Origin: Modestobacter sp. VKM Ac-2984
GTDB taxonomy: Bacteria > Actinomycetota > Actinomycetes > Mycobacteriales > Geodermatophilaceae
Assembly (NCBI RefSeq): GCF_026967985.1
Contig: NZ_JAPVBJ010000001.1
Span: forward strand, 613,493-677,492
Length of the DNA: 64,000 bases
Direction of reading: 5' to 3'
Below are positions 42,415 through 50,732 of this stretch, piece by piece. The stretch's first letter is position 1, and the number at the start of each line of letters is the position of its first letter. The position numbers and the translations under genes were made by a program. The notes under the pieces were generated by a model. That model was not told the origin of the DNA and made no database searches. It worked only from the letters and a program-made list of their open reading frames with translations.

Positions 42415-43086
42415 TTGAGCGCTTCGCCGTCCCTGATCGTCTTCGACGTCAACGAGACCCTGTCCGACATGAGCCCGATGGCCCAGCGGTTCAGCGACGT
42501 CGGTGCACCGGCGCACCTGGCGAAGCTGTGGTTCGCCTCGCTGCTGCGCGACGGGTTCGCCCTGACCGCCGTCGGCGCCTCCCGCCCCTTCGCCGAACTC
42601 GGTGCCGACGCACTGCGCTCGGTGCTGCACGGCATCGACCTCGACCGGGACGTCGACGCGGCCGTCGAGCACGTCCTCAGCGGCTTCATGCAGCTGTCGG
42701 TGCACCCCGACGTCCCCGACGGCGTGCGAGCCCTGCGCGCATCGGGGCGGCGGCTGGTCACCCTGACCAACGGATCCGCCCAGGTCTCCGAGCAGCTGTT
42801 CTCCTCCGCCGGCATCCGGGACCAGTTCGAGGCCCTGCTGTCGGTGGAGGACGCCGGCATCTGGAAGCCGGCCCGCGGCGCCTACGAGTACGCGGCGCAG
42901 GCCTGCGGGACCGATCCGGCCGACATGCTCCTGGTGGCCGTCCACCCCTGGGACATCGACGGCGCCGCCCGCGCCGGGCTGCGCACCGCGTGGCTCGACC
43001 GCGCCGGGACGCCGTACCCGCACGTCTTCACCCCGCCGTCGCTGCGCGCCACCGGCCTGACCGACCTCGCCGACCAGCTGGGTTGA
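42415..43086 (+). CDS. HAD-superfamily, haloacid dehalogenase type II-like
   Basis: About 223 residues. The HAD nucleophile motif is LIVFDVNETLSD. Motif II is VTLTNGSAQ, and the later lysine and acidic motifs are IWKPARGAYEYAA and VAVHPWDIDGAARAGLRTAW. The layout is that of L-2-haloacid dehalogenases, which hydrolyse L-2-haloacids to D-2-hydroxyacids through an Asp ester; phosphatase activity is the alternative. The TTG start at 42415 follows CCAGGAG at good spacing, which decides it. It closes a four-gene run with the hydrolase and DehI-like genes. Confidence 0.85.
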   Translation: MSASPSLIVFDVNETLSDMSPMAQRFSDVGAPAHLAKLWFASLLRDGFALTAVGASRPFAELGADALRSVLHGIDLDRDVDAAVEHVLSGFMQLSVHPDVPDGVRALRASGRRLVTLTNGSAQVSEQLFSSAGIRDQFEALLSVEDAGIWKPARGAYEYAAQACGTDPADMLLVAVHPWDIDGAARAGLRTAWLDRAGTPYPHVFTPPSLRATGLTDLADQLG

Positions 43087-43092
43087 CCAAGT

Positions 43093-43548
43093 TCAGCCCA
43101 GCTGCGTGGTGATCTCGATCGCCCCCTCGAGGCTCCGCGCGACCGGGCAGCCCTTCGCGTGGACCGCCAGCACTCGTTCGACCTTCTCGGCATCCTCGTC
43201 CGCGAAGGTCAGGCCGCGGTAGGTGACCGCGATCCGCTTGACCACCAGCACCTTGCCGTCCAGCTCGACCTCGCCCCGGGCGTGCCCCACCAGACCGGTG
43301 GGGTCGATCCGCCGAGCCGCCAGGGCTCCGGCGAACGTCCCGGTGAGCTAACCGAGCGCGGCGCCGACCAGGTGGTCGATCGTCGACGCATGGCTCTCGA
43401 ACTGCCCGGGCTCGGCGCCGTAGTGCTCGGCGATCGCACCGTGCATGCCGTAGATCGTCGGCTGCTCCTCGCCCGGCAGGTGGGCCGCCCGCAGCGATCC
43501 ACCCATGCGCTCGACCCTCACCTCGGACACGTACGCGATGTCACCCAT
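43093..43548 (-). pseudogene. OsmC-family redox protein broken by an in-frame TAG at its predicted cysteine
   Basis: One continuous frame encodes an OsmC-type domain: GDIAYVSEVRVERMGGSLR, DHLVGAALG, then a TAG codon at 43348-43350, then LTGTFAGALAARRIDPTGLV and the second-cysteine region AKGCPVARSLEGAIEITTQLG. The TAG falls where OsmC/Ohr proteins have the first reactive Cys (pattern A-C-x-TG). Two substitutions from TGC would produce it. The ATG at 43548 follows GGAGG. Either a recent pseudogene, a sequencing error or a recoded codon. OsmC proteins reduce organic peroxides. Confidence 0.75.
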
Positions 43549-43659
43549 GGGTTCCTCCCTGCTGCTCGGCGGCCATGCCGCCTCCACCATCCCGCTCGGC
43601 ACGGGTCACCGCGAGGTGGGACGAGATCAGGGGCTCGGCCCGCTCTCGGCCCACCGCGG

Positions 43660-44424
43660 TCAGCCCTCTCCTGACTGCGCCGACCCCGCGGTCGCCCGCT
43701 GGGCCCCCGGCGTCGCCCCCTTGCGGCGGTGGCGGTGGACGGCTGCTGCACCTCCGGCCGTCAGCGCGACGAGTCCCAGCACGGCGGCCACGAAGGGCCA
43801 CGATCCCGGGGACGTCCCGTACGCGCCGAGAGCGACGTGGGCGACGGTGCCCGGGAGGATGCCGACCGCGGTCCCGAGGACGTAGTCGCCGAGGCGGACG
43901 GCGGTCAGCCCGGCCGCGTAGTTGATCGCGGTGAAGGGCAGCACCGGCACCAGCCGCACGCCCAGGACGGCCAGGAACCCGTGCCGGCCGAGGAGCGCGT
44001 CGACGCGGGCCACCCGGCCGCCGGTCATCCGTTCGACCGCCTCCCGACCGAGCGCACGCCCCAGCGCGAAGGCGGCGAGCGCTCCCAGCAGTGCGGCCAA
44101 CAGGACGATGCCGGTGCCCTCGCCGAGGCCGAACAGCAGGCCGGCCGCCACGCTGAACACGTTCTTGGGCACCGGAGCGAGGCTGGCCACCGCATAGACC
44201 AGGACGAAGAGGACAGGAGCGGCCGGCCCCACCGCGGCGACGTCCGCCCGCAGCTGCTGTGCGTCCGGCACCCCCACCGCGACCGCGACGACCACGGCGA
44301 TCGCGATCAGCAGCACCAGCACGGTCAGCCGCAGCCACGTCGACCGCCGGGCGCACACCCGTGCCCGGATCACCCGGCGATGCCCGGCTCGCAGGGGGCG
44401 CTGACCGGCGGACACGTGGACCAT
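43660..44424 (-). CDS. TVP38/TMEM64-family (VTT domain) membrane protein
   Basis: About 254 residues. After a basic N-terminus and one span (TVLVLLIAIAVVVAVAVG), the VTT domain shows LVYAVASLAPVPKNVFSVAAGLLFG, HGFLAVLGVRLVPVLPFTAINYAAGL and YVLGTAVGILPGTVAHVALG, with the conserved prolines and glycines of the family. VTT proteins act as lipid scramblases or in membrane homeostasis. The ATG at 44424 is the first plausible start. It is divergent from the ECF S-component gene. Confidence 0.85.
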   Translation of the reverse strand: MVHVSAGQRPLRAGHRRVIRARVCARRSTWLRLTVLVLLIAIAVVVAVAVGVPDAQQLRADVAAVGPAAPVLFVLVYAVASLAPVPKNVFSVAAGLLFGLGEGTGIVLLAALLGALAAFALGRALGREAVERMTGGRVARVDALLGRHGFLAVLGVRLVPVLPFTAINYAAGLTAVRLGDYVLGTAVGILPGTVAHVALGAYGTSPGSWPFVAAVLGLVALTAGGAAAVHRHRRKGATPGAQRATAGSAQSGEG

Positions 44425-44597
44425 CAGACACGACCGGACGCTCCTCGGAGGCGAGGAGCCCGCTGCGCGGCCACGCCGACTGGCCCCCGTCGCATCGTCA
44501 CCGGGGCACCCGCCGCCGTTCACCCTCGCGTCACCCACCGGGGGAACCGTGGTCCCTGCCCGGCACGAGACCCTCGGACCCCACGGTGGGTGGTCAC

Positions 44598-45332
44598 ATG
44601 CAATCGGCAGAGTCCTCCCGGCTCACGATCGTCGCGGTGCTGACGACCACGGCCTTCTTCCTGGGGCTGACCCTGGTGGAGGTCATCCCGGAGATCCCAG
44701 TCGACATCGACGTCAAGCCCTTCTTCATCCCGGTGGCCCTCGCCGTGCTGGTGCCGTGGGGGAAACCGGTGCTGGCCGTGGCGATCGGCGGCATGGCCGG
44801 GGAGTTCCTCCGGGACATGCTCGAGGGGTACGAGCCCGACGACGCGCTCGGCGCCGTCGGCTACGTCGTCGGCTTCGCCGCGGCCGGCTACCTGGTGGGG
44901 CAGCGGCCGCTGAGCAAGGTGCGGCTGGTCGCCGCCGCCCTCGTCGCCGCGGTGCTGCACGCGGTCATCGAGGCCTGCGCCCTCGTGCTCTTCGACGGCG
45001 AGCTGCTGTCCATCGCCGTCTACAGCGCCGCCGGCAACGTGGTCGGTGACGGCGTCCTGCTCGGCGCGCTGCCGCTGCTGCCGGTGGTGCCGCTGCTGTA
45101 CGGCCGCATCGACCGCTACCTCGGCTACGAGCCGCGCGGGTACCGGCACTACGGCTCCCGGACGCCGGCGGTCCCGCGCCCCCGCCTCGAGCCGCTGCCC
45201 GAACCCGCACCGGAGTCCCCGTCCGACGGCCGGGGCGCCAGAGGAGAGCCACCCGGCGCACCCGGTGGACCCGACGCCCGCCCGGCCGGTGCCGGTGCGA
45301 CATCCAGTGCACCCGGAGGAGGACGACCGTGA
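44598..45332 (+). CDS. ECF transporter S component (substrate unknown)
   Basis: About 244 residues. Five to six membrane segments are followed by a Pro/Gly-rich cytoplasmic tail of about 55 residues. The pattern (FFIPVALAVLVPWGKPVLAVAIGGMAGEFL, ALVAAVLHAVIEACALVLF, SAAGNVVGDGVLLGALPLLP) is that of a small substrate-capturing S subunit. The gene overlaps the ATPase gene by four bases, and a T component follows, so it is an ECF set with a dedicated S unit. No vitamin riboswitch or biosynthesis gene is adjacent, so the substrate cannot be named. The ATG at 44598 opens the first span. Confidence 0.75.
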   Translation: MQSAESSRLTIVAVLTTTAFFLGLTLVEVIPEIPVDIDVKPFFIPVALAVLVPWGKPVLAVAIGGMAGEFLRDMLEGYEPDDALGAVGYVVGFAAAGYLVGQRPLSKVRLVAAALVAAVLHAVIEACALVLFDGELLSIAVYSAAGNVVGDGVLLGALPLLPVVPLLYGRIDRYLGYEPRGYRHYGSRTPAVPRPRLEPLPEPAPESPSDGRGARGEPPGAPGGPDARPAGAGATSSAPGGGRP

Positions 45333-47083
45333 ACTGCATCGAGGTCGACGACGTGTCCTTCCGCTATCCCGCCACCGAGCACCTGGTCCTCGACGGCGTG
45401 TCCTTCCAGGTCCACGAGGGCGAACTGCTCGGCCTCGTCGGTCCGCCGGGGGCGGGCAAGACGACCTTGTGCATGGCGGTGGCCGGGCTGGTCCCGGGCA
45501 TCACCGGGGGTGAGCTCTCCGGCTCGGTCCGCGTCGAGGGAGCGGTGGGCATCGTCTTCGAGGACCCCGACGGACAGCTCACCCAACTGCGCGCCCTCTC
45601 CGAGGTGACCGATCCGCTCCGCACCCGCGGCGCGAGCCGGGACGACGCCGTCCGGGAGGCCCACCGTCTCCTGGAGCGCGTCGGCCTGGGCGGGGAGGAC
45701 CTCGCCGGCCGGTGGGTCTGGGAGCTGTCGGAGGGCCAGCAGGTCCTCCTCGCCCTGGCCGCCACCCTGGCGACGCAGCCCGACGTCCTGATCCTCGACA
45801 CGGTCATGGGGTCGCTGGACGCCACCCACCGCGCCGGGGTCCTCGGGCTGCTCCGCGACGAGGCGGGCGCCCGCACCGTCCTGCTGGTGGAGCAGGACGC
45901 CACGCTGCTCGGCGAGGTCGCCGATCGGCTGGTCGTGCTGGAGGAGGGCAGGGTGCGGGCCGTCGGCACACCCGCGGAACTGCTCGACGACGACGCCGTC
46001 CGGGCCGCCGCAGACCTCGGCACACCCGGGACCCTGGCCGCCGCCCGGCGGCTGCGTCTGCCCTCCCGCCCCCTGACCACCGAGGCCTTCCGCGCCGCCG
46101 TGTGCGGCGTCGGCCGCCTGCCCACCGGAGGGACCGCCCGACCGAACGGACACCACGGCGACCGGGCCGCGCCCCCCTGGCGCGAGGACCGGCCGCGCAT
46201 CCAGGTGCGGAACGTCGACTTCGGCCATCCCGACCGGTCCCCTGCCCTGCGCGGCCTGGACCTGGAGGTCCGACCCGGCGAGGTGCACGCGGTGCTCGGC
46301 CACACCGGCGCGGGCAAGAGCACCCTCGTCCGGTTGCTCTGCGGCCTGCTCCGGCCGGTGCGCGGCTCCGTCGTCGTCGACGACCAGGACACCGCGACGG
46401 TGCACCCCACCGACCTGGCCCTGCGGGTCGCGACCGTGCTGCAGGACGCCGACCAGACCCTCTCCCAGCGCACCGTGCGCGACGAGATCGCGCTGAGCCT
46501 GCGCCGTCGCAAGCGCACCGACGGCCTCGACGACCGGGTCGACCGGGTACGCCGGCTCGTGGGCCTGCCCGAGGACGTGCTCCCGGCCGATCCCCTCCTG
46601 CTGCCCCGGGCGCACCGGATGCTCGTCGCCCTCGCCGCAGCGCTGGTGGTCGAGCCGGCCGTGGTCGTGCTGGACTCCCCGACGACCGGGCTGAGCCACG
46701 GGGGCAGGCTGCGCCTCGCAGCCGCCCTGGCCGACCTGCGCTCGCGCGGGGTCGCCGTGCTGATCACCGAGCACGACACCGACGTCGTCGTGGAGGTCGC
46801 CGACACGGTGACCGTCCTGGACCGCGGCACGGTCGCCGCACAGGGCCCGGTGCACGAACTGCTGCGGTCCACCCGCCGCGCCGAACTCGCCGCCCGTCGC
46901 ATCGGCCTCCCCACCGCCGGGGTCCTCGCCGATGCCGTCGGCGTGGACGCCTGCACGCTCGACGACCTGGTGGAGGCGCTGTCCGCGGCGCCACCACCGG
47001 ACACCGACGGGCCGTCCTCGACCGAGCCTCCACCGGCCGTCGCCCCCGTGACGGCGCCTGCACCGACCGGCGGAGGTGCCTGA
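45329..47083 (+). CDS. Fused double ATPase of an ECF transporter, non-canonical catalytic sites
   Basis: This 584-residue protein holds two ABC ATPase domains. Domain 1 has Walker A GPPGAGKTT and signature LSEGQ. Its Q-loop reads FEDPDGQ, Walker B ends LILDTV (Thr for Glu), and the switch reads VEQDATLL (Gln for His). Domain 2 has Walker A GHTGAGKST, a normal Q-loop (LQDADQ) and switch His (ITEHD). Its signature is LPRAH and Walker B reads VVLDSPTT (Ser for Glu). No site keeps the catalytic Glu. It starts GTG overlapping the S gene and ends overlapping the T gene. Binding or a different energising chemistry may be its job. Confidence 0.85.
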   Translation: MNCIEVDDVSFRYPATEHLVLDGVSFQVHEGELLGLVGPPGAGKTTLCMAVAGLVPGITGGELSGSVRVEGAVGIVFEDPDGQLTQLRALSEVTDPLRTRGASRDDAVREAHRLLERVGLGGEDLAGRWVWELSEGQQVLLALAATLATQPDVLILDTVMGSLDATHRAGVLGLLRDEAGARTVLLVEQDATLLGEVADRLVVLEEGRVRAVGTPAELLDDDAVRAAADLGTPGTLAAARRLRLPSRPLTTEAFRAAVCGVGRLPTGGTARPNGHHGDRAAPPWREDRPRIQVRNVDFGHPDRSPALRGLDLEVRPGEVHAVLGHTGAGKSTLVRLLCGLLRPVRGSVVVDDQDTATVHPTDLALRVATVLQDADQTLSQRTVRDEIALSLRRRKRTDGLDDRVDRVRRLVGLPEDVLPADPLLLPRAHRMLVALAAALVVEPAVVVLDSPTTGLSHGGRLRLAAALADLRSRGVAVLITEHDTDVVVEVADTVTVLDRGTVAAQGPVHELLRSTRRAELAARRIGLPTAGVLADAVGVDACTLDDLVEALSAAPPPDTDGPSSTEPPPAVAPVTAPAPTGGGA

Positions 47084-47844
47084 TGCCGTCCCGCGTCCCC
47101 GTCCTCTACCGCGATCACGACACGGTCGTCCACCGGCGCGACCCTCGGGTCAAGGTCTTGCTCCTCGGCCTGCTGTTCGTCTTCATCTTCGTGGCGCCCA
47201 GCGCCCAGTGGATGTCCCTCGCGGTCCTGGGCGGGCTGCTGCTGGCCGTCCTCGCCCGCACACCGTGGCGCTGGTTGGTGGTGCTGTGGGCGATCCACAT
47301 CCCCACGTTCGTGGCGCTCATCCTGATCGGCGGATGGGGGTCGGTGACCTCCGGCGACTGGGCCGGGGTGATCGATGCCGGTGGCGCCCACCTCCGGCTC
47401 GTCCTGGCCTGGACGGGGGCGATCCTGGTCAGCGTCAGCCTCTTCTCCACCATCGACCCCGACGACCTGTCCCGGGGCCTCCGCGGGGTGGGGCTGCCGG
47501 CCGCGGCCGCCTTCGGGCTCGGGCTGGCCTACCGGCTGCTCTACACGACGCTGACCGAGACCGCCTCGATCGCGGAGACGATGCGCTTGCGTGGGCTCCG
47601 GCTGGAGTGGCGGCGGCCGATCCGGTTCATCGCGGAGTCGGTCCAGGTCTCGCTGCCCGTGCTGTTCAACGTGGTCCGGCGCGGCCCCATGCTGATGTCG
47701 ACCATGCAGATCCGCGGCTACTCCCAGGACGCCCAACTCGGCCGGCTGCGGGTCGCCGACGTCGCCGTCCTGGCGATCGGCGTAGCCGTCGTCGTCGGGT
47801 CTGCGGTCGCCCGCTGGGGCCCGCTGCCGACGACGCTGATCTGA
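47083..47844 (+). CDS. ECF transporter T component (EcfT-like)
   Basis: About 253 residues with four to five membrane spans (VKVLLLGLLFVFIFVAPSAQW, LAVLGGLLLAVLARTPW, LVVLWAIHIPTFVALILIGG). The two coupling-helix motifs appear as TMRLRGLRLEW and TMQIRGYSQD; the Arg of the usual ARG motif is kept while the Ala is not. EcfT links the S unit to the ATPases. The ATG overlaps the preceding stop (TGATG at 47081-47085). It completes the S-A-T set of 44598-47844. Confidence 0.85.
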   Translation: MPSRVPVLYRDHDTVVHRRDPRVKVLLLGLLFVFIFVAPSAQWMSLAVLGGLLLAVLARTPWRWLVVLWAIHIPTFVALILIGGWGSVTSGDWAGVIDAGGAHLRLVLAWTGAILVSVSLFSTIDPDDLSRGLRGVGLPAAAAFGLGLAYRLLYTTLTETASIAETMRLRGLRLEWRRPIRFIAESVQVSLPVLFNVVRRGPMLMSTMQIRGYSQDAQLGRLRVADVAVLAIGVAVVVGSAVARWGPLPTTLI

Positions 47845-48004
47845 GCCCCGCCTCCCCCGGACCGGCCTGCCGTGCGGACCCAGGTGCCGCCACGGTGGGC
47901 ACGCCTCCGACGGTCCTGCACACCGGCGCGCTGCCGCTGCCGACGATTACCCTGGTCAGCCGTGCGGTGGGCGCCTGCTCGCCGGGAGACGGAAGACGGG
48001 GACG

Positions 48005-49315
48005 ATGCCGCACAGTTCCACGACGCCCGAGGCGAGTGACGGGCCGGACCGGTCGGCCGGTACCGGCGGAACCGATCTCGGCTTCACCGACGACACCGGG
48101 CAGCAGGGCAAGCCCGAGAGCCTGGGAGAGCGGCTGCTGGGCTCCCTGATCGACCGCGCGCACGTCATGCCACCCCGGTTGCTGGCACCGCTGCTGGCCC
48201 AGGAGATCGTCGCGGTCGGCGGCCGGGACGTGACCGTCTACCTCCAGGACTACGACCAGGCCTGGCTCCGCCCGCTGCCCGGCGAGGGGCTGACCGACAC
48301 CGACCCGGTCCCGGTCGAGGGCAGCTGGGCGGGCCGCGCCTTCTCCTCCGACACCGCGATCGAACAGTCGCAGGACGACGGCGGCATGCGCCTGTTCCTG
48401 CCCATGCTGGACGGCTCCGACCGGGTCGGGGTCCTCGCCTTCACCCTTCCCCGGGTGGACGACGACGACCGGCGACTCGCCCGGCGGCTGGCCGGCCTGG
48501 CCGCGGACATGATCGTCACCAAGGGTGCCTACACCGACAGCTTCTTCCTCGCCCGCGCCAGCCGGCCGATGAGCCTGCCGGCCCAGCTGCAGTGGCAGCT
48601 GCTGCCACCGCTGACCATGACCACCCCACGGGTCGCGGTCGCCGGCATCCTGGAGCCCGCCTACGACGTGGGCGGGGACAGCTTCGACTACGCGCTCAAC
48701 GACCACGTGCTCGGGCTGGCCATCATCGACGCGATGGGCCACGGGCTGGATGCCGCGACCATGGCCACCGTCGCGATCGCCGCGTACCGGCACGCCCGCC
48801 GCGCCGGGGTCTCCCTCGTGGACCTGTACGCCGAGATGGACAGCGCGATCGCCGCGCAGTTCCCCGGCCGGTTCGCCACCGCCCAGATGGGCGAACTGGA
48901 CGTCTCCACCGGCGAGCTCACCTGGGTCAACGCCGGACACCCCGCGCCGCTGCTGCTGCGCGGCCGCCGCGTGGTCGCCGAGCTCACCGGCGCCACCACC
49001 CGGCCGGTGGGCTTCGGTGGTGCCACCCCGTCGGTGCAGACCCGTCAGCTGGAGCCCGGTGACCGGGTGCTGTTCTACACCGACGGGGTGGTCGAGGAGC
49101 GGCTCAGCGGCGGCGAGCAGTTCGGCGAGGACCGCCTCGTCGACCTGCTCGAGCGGGCCGGGGCGGAGGGCATCAACACCCCGGAGACGATCCGCCGGCT
49201 GTCCCGGGCGCTGATGAGCGGGCGGGACGGCAAGACCTCCGACGACACCACCCTGCTCCTGGTCGAGTGGACCGGCCCCGGCGGCGAGGACGAGCTCCGC
49301 CGCGTCGCCACCTGA
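48005..49315 (+). CDS. GAF-SpoIIE (PP2C-type) protein phosphatase
   Basis: This 436-residue protein has a GAF-like N-terminal domain (about 60-185) and a SpoIIE/RsbU-type phosphatase domain: ILEPAYDVGGDSFDYA, LAIIDAMGHGLDAATMA, WVNAGHPAPLLLRG, VLFYTDGVVEERL and TSDDTTLLLVEW. The metal-binding Asp residues are present. Such enzymes dephosphorylate STAS anti-sigma antagonists to release a sigma factor. The STAS protein in this window (2962-3375) lacks the usual Ser/Thr, so it is an unlikely target. ATTACCCT at about 47945 is a possible -10 box. Confidence 0.9.
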   Translation: MPHSSTTPEASDGPDRSAGTGGTDLGFTDDTGQQGKPESLGERLLGSLIDRAHVMPPRLLAPLLAQEIVAVGGRDVTVYLQDYDQAWLRPLPGEGLTDTDPVPVEGSWAGRAFSSDTAIEQSQDDGGMRLFLPMLDGSDRVGVLAFTLPRVDDDDRRLARRLAGLAADMIVTKGAYTDSFFLARASRPMSLPAQLQWQLLPPLTMTTPRVAVAGILEPAYDVGGDSFDYALNDHVLGLAIIDAMGHGLDAATMATVAIAAYRHARRAGVSLVDLYAEMDSAIAAQFPGRFATAQMGELDVSTGELTWVNAGHPAPLLLRGRRVVAELTGATTRPVGFGGATPSVQTRQLEPGDRVLFYTDGVVEERLSGGEQFGEDRLVDLLERAGAEGINTPETIRRLSRALMSGRDGKTSDDTTLLLVEWTGPGGEDELRRVAT

Positions 49316-49322
49316 CGCCGCA

Positions 49323-49973
49323 TCAGTCGTCGTCCTCGTCGACGAGCTCGCCCTCCCACGCCTCCCGCCCCTCGTGGACGGCGAAGGCCGCAATGACGAA
49401 GCCGGCGACCGGGTCGAGCCAGGCGGCACCGGTGAGGGCGTAGAGCCCCAGCCCGACGAGGGTGGAGATGCTCAGCAGCACGCAGATCCGGGTCTCGGCC
49501 GCGTCGGCGAGGACCAGCGGGTCACCGCCGAGCGCCAGTCCGACCCGGCGCTTCGCGCGGGCCAGGAGCGGCATGACCACGATGGAAGCAGCCAGCAGCA
49601 CCAGCCCGACCGTGGAGGTGTCGGGCTCCTCGTCGCCGAGCAGGCTGCGGACGCCCTCGATCACCACGTACGCGGCCAGGACGAAGAAGGTGATCGCCAC
49701 GGCCTTCAGCGCACGACGTTCCTTGCGCTCGTCGGTGCTGCCGTGCCGCAGCCGGGCCGACAGCCGGAGCCCGACCAGGACCGCGGCGAAGGACTCGATG
49801 CCGGAGTCGACACCGAACCCGACCAGCGACACCAGCCCGGCGAGCAGACCGGCGGTGATCGCGACGGCGCCCTCGGCGACGTTGTAGACCACGGTGAACT
49901 GCGCCAGACGCAGCCCGCGGCGGGTCAGCCGTTCGGTCTCGACGTCGGTCAGGGCGCTCGGCCGGCCGGTCAC
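49323..49973 (-). CDS. CDF-family cation exporter
   Basis: About 216 residues with five to six spans (FTVVYNVAEGAVAITAGLLAGLVSLVGFGVDSGIESFAAVLVGLR, FFVLAAYVVIEGVRSLLG, ICVLLSISTLVGLGLYALTGAAWLDPVAG). The first metal site appears as VDSGIE and the second as LADAAET, a variant of the CDF zinc-site pattern, so divalent metal efflux is likely. The C-terminal cytoplasmic domain is absent or very short. It starts GTG overlapping the upstream ArsR gene by four bases, which ties it to metal-sensing control. Confidence 0.8.
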   Translation of the reverse strand: MTGRPSALTDVETERLTRRGLRLAQFTVVYNVAEGAVAITAGLLAGLVSLVGFGVDSGIESFAAVLVGLRLSARLRHGSTDERKERRALKAVAITFFVLAAYVVIEGVRSLLGDEEPDTSTVGLVLLAASIVVMPLLARAKRRVGLALGGDPLVLADAAETRICVLLSISTLVGLGLYALTGAAWLDPVAGFVIAAFAVHEGREAWEGELVDEDDD

Positions 49974-50368
49974 GCCCGAGCACCTTCGCCGTAGGTGGGG
50001 CACAGCGCGACCGCATCGCCGGTGACGGCGAGCAGCTGCTCGGCGGCGGCCAGCAGCGCCAGCAACTGCGGGGCGGTCGTCAGCGACCACATCGAGGCCC
50101 GCCCCTGCGGCCGGGAGGTGACCAGCCCGCAGTCGCGCAGGCAGGACAGGTGCGCCGACACGGTCGACTGGGCCAGCCCCAGGTGCTCGGTCAGCTCCAC
50201 GACCTTGTGCTCCCCGAGGGTCAGGTGCCGCACGATCGCCAGCCGGGCCGGGTCGCCCAGGCTGCGGAACATGCACGCCGCCGCGCTCAGCGCCGCGGAC
50301 TCGTCGACAGCAGGGGTGTCACCCCTGCGCCGCGGCACGGCTTCCCCGTCCACCTCGGTCATCGTCAT
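49970..50368 (-). CDS. ArsR/SmtB-family metal-sensing repressor
   Basis: About 132 residues. The winged HTH reads RSLGDPARLAIVRHLTLGEHKVVELTEHLGLAQSTVSAHLSCLRDCGLVTSRPQGRASMW. Cysteines occur at ACMF, LSCLRDCG and LCPTYGEG, which could form the metal site (zinc, cadmium or lead type). It represses the CDF exporter it overlaps. A palindromic site lies within 30 bases upstream of its ATG at 50368. The inducing metal is not known. Confidence 0.9.
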   Translation of the reverse strand: MTMTEVDGEAVPRRRGDTPAVDESAALSAAACMFRSLGDPARLAIVRHLTLGEHKVVELTEHLGLAQSTVSAHLSCLRDCGLVTSRPQGRASMWSLTTAPQLLALLAAAEQLLAVTGDAVALCPTYGEGARA

Positions 50369-50372
50369 CGGG

Positions 50373-50395
50373 CGATGATAGCGCCCTCTATCGTT
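50373..50395. promoter_or_regulatory. ArsR operator dyad
   Basis: CGATGATAG (50373-50381) and CTATCGTTG (50387-50395) form an inverted repeat (seven of nine positions, GATAG/CTATC exact) with a six-base centre. It lies five bases upstream of the ArsR start and is AT-richer than its surroundings, like the sites of SmtB/ArsR repressors. Confidence 0.65.
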
Positions 50396-50411
50396 GCTGG
50401 CTGGTTGCTGG

Positions 50412-50732
50412 TCAGTGGGCGCCGAGCTCGACGAGCAGCACGCCGACCGCGATGAGCGCGATCCCGGCACCCATCGTCCGGGTGAGCGGGTCGCGGAACG
50501 CCAGGTGCGCGATCACCGCGGTCAGGGCGACGCCGCTCGCGGCCCAGATGCCGTAGGCGACACCGATGGCCAGGCCCGCCCGCAGCGCGAGGGTGAGGAA
50601 GGAGAAGCAGGCCAGGTAACCCAGGACGATCAGCGGGGCCCAGCGCTTGTCGCGCAAGCCCTCCGAGGCGCGCAACGACATGGTGGCGCCGACCTCGCAC
50701 GCGATCGCGGCGGCGAGGAACACCCAGGTCAC
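50412..50732 (-). CDS. SMR-family efflux protein, second of a pair
   Basis: A 106-residue four-helix small multidrug resistance protein: WVFLAAAIACEVGATMSLRASEG (the membrane Glu in the first helix), FLTLALRAGLAIGVAYGIWAASGV and GAGIALIAVGVLLVELGAH. It starts GTG overlapping the stop of the first SMR gene by four bases. Two unlike subunits in tandem usually form a heterodimer (EbrAB or YkkCD type). Substrates would be cationic drugs or guanidinium; which is unknown. Confidence 0.9.
   Translation of the reverse strand: MTWVFLAAAIACEVGATMSLRASEGLRDKRWAPLIVLGYLACFSFLTLALRAGLAIGVAYGIWAASGVALTAVIAHLAFRDPLTRTMGAGIALIAVGVLLVELGAH

Noticed and set aside
43348-43350. Selenocysteine in the OsmC gene
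   Set aside because: The codon is TAG, not TGA, and no selenocysteine insertion hairpin is evident downstream.
44425-44597. A vitamin riboswitch before the ECF S component
   Set aside because: I searched by eye for cobalamin, TPP and FMN consensus elements and found none; only a short GCTCCTCG/CGAGGAGC hairpin is present.
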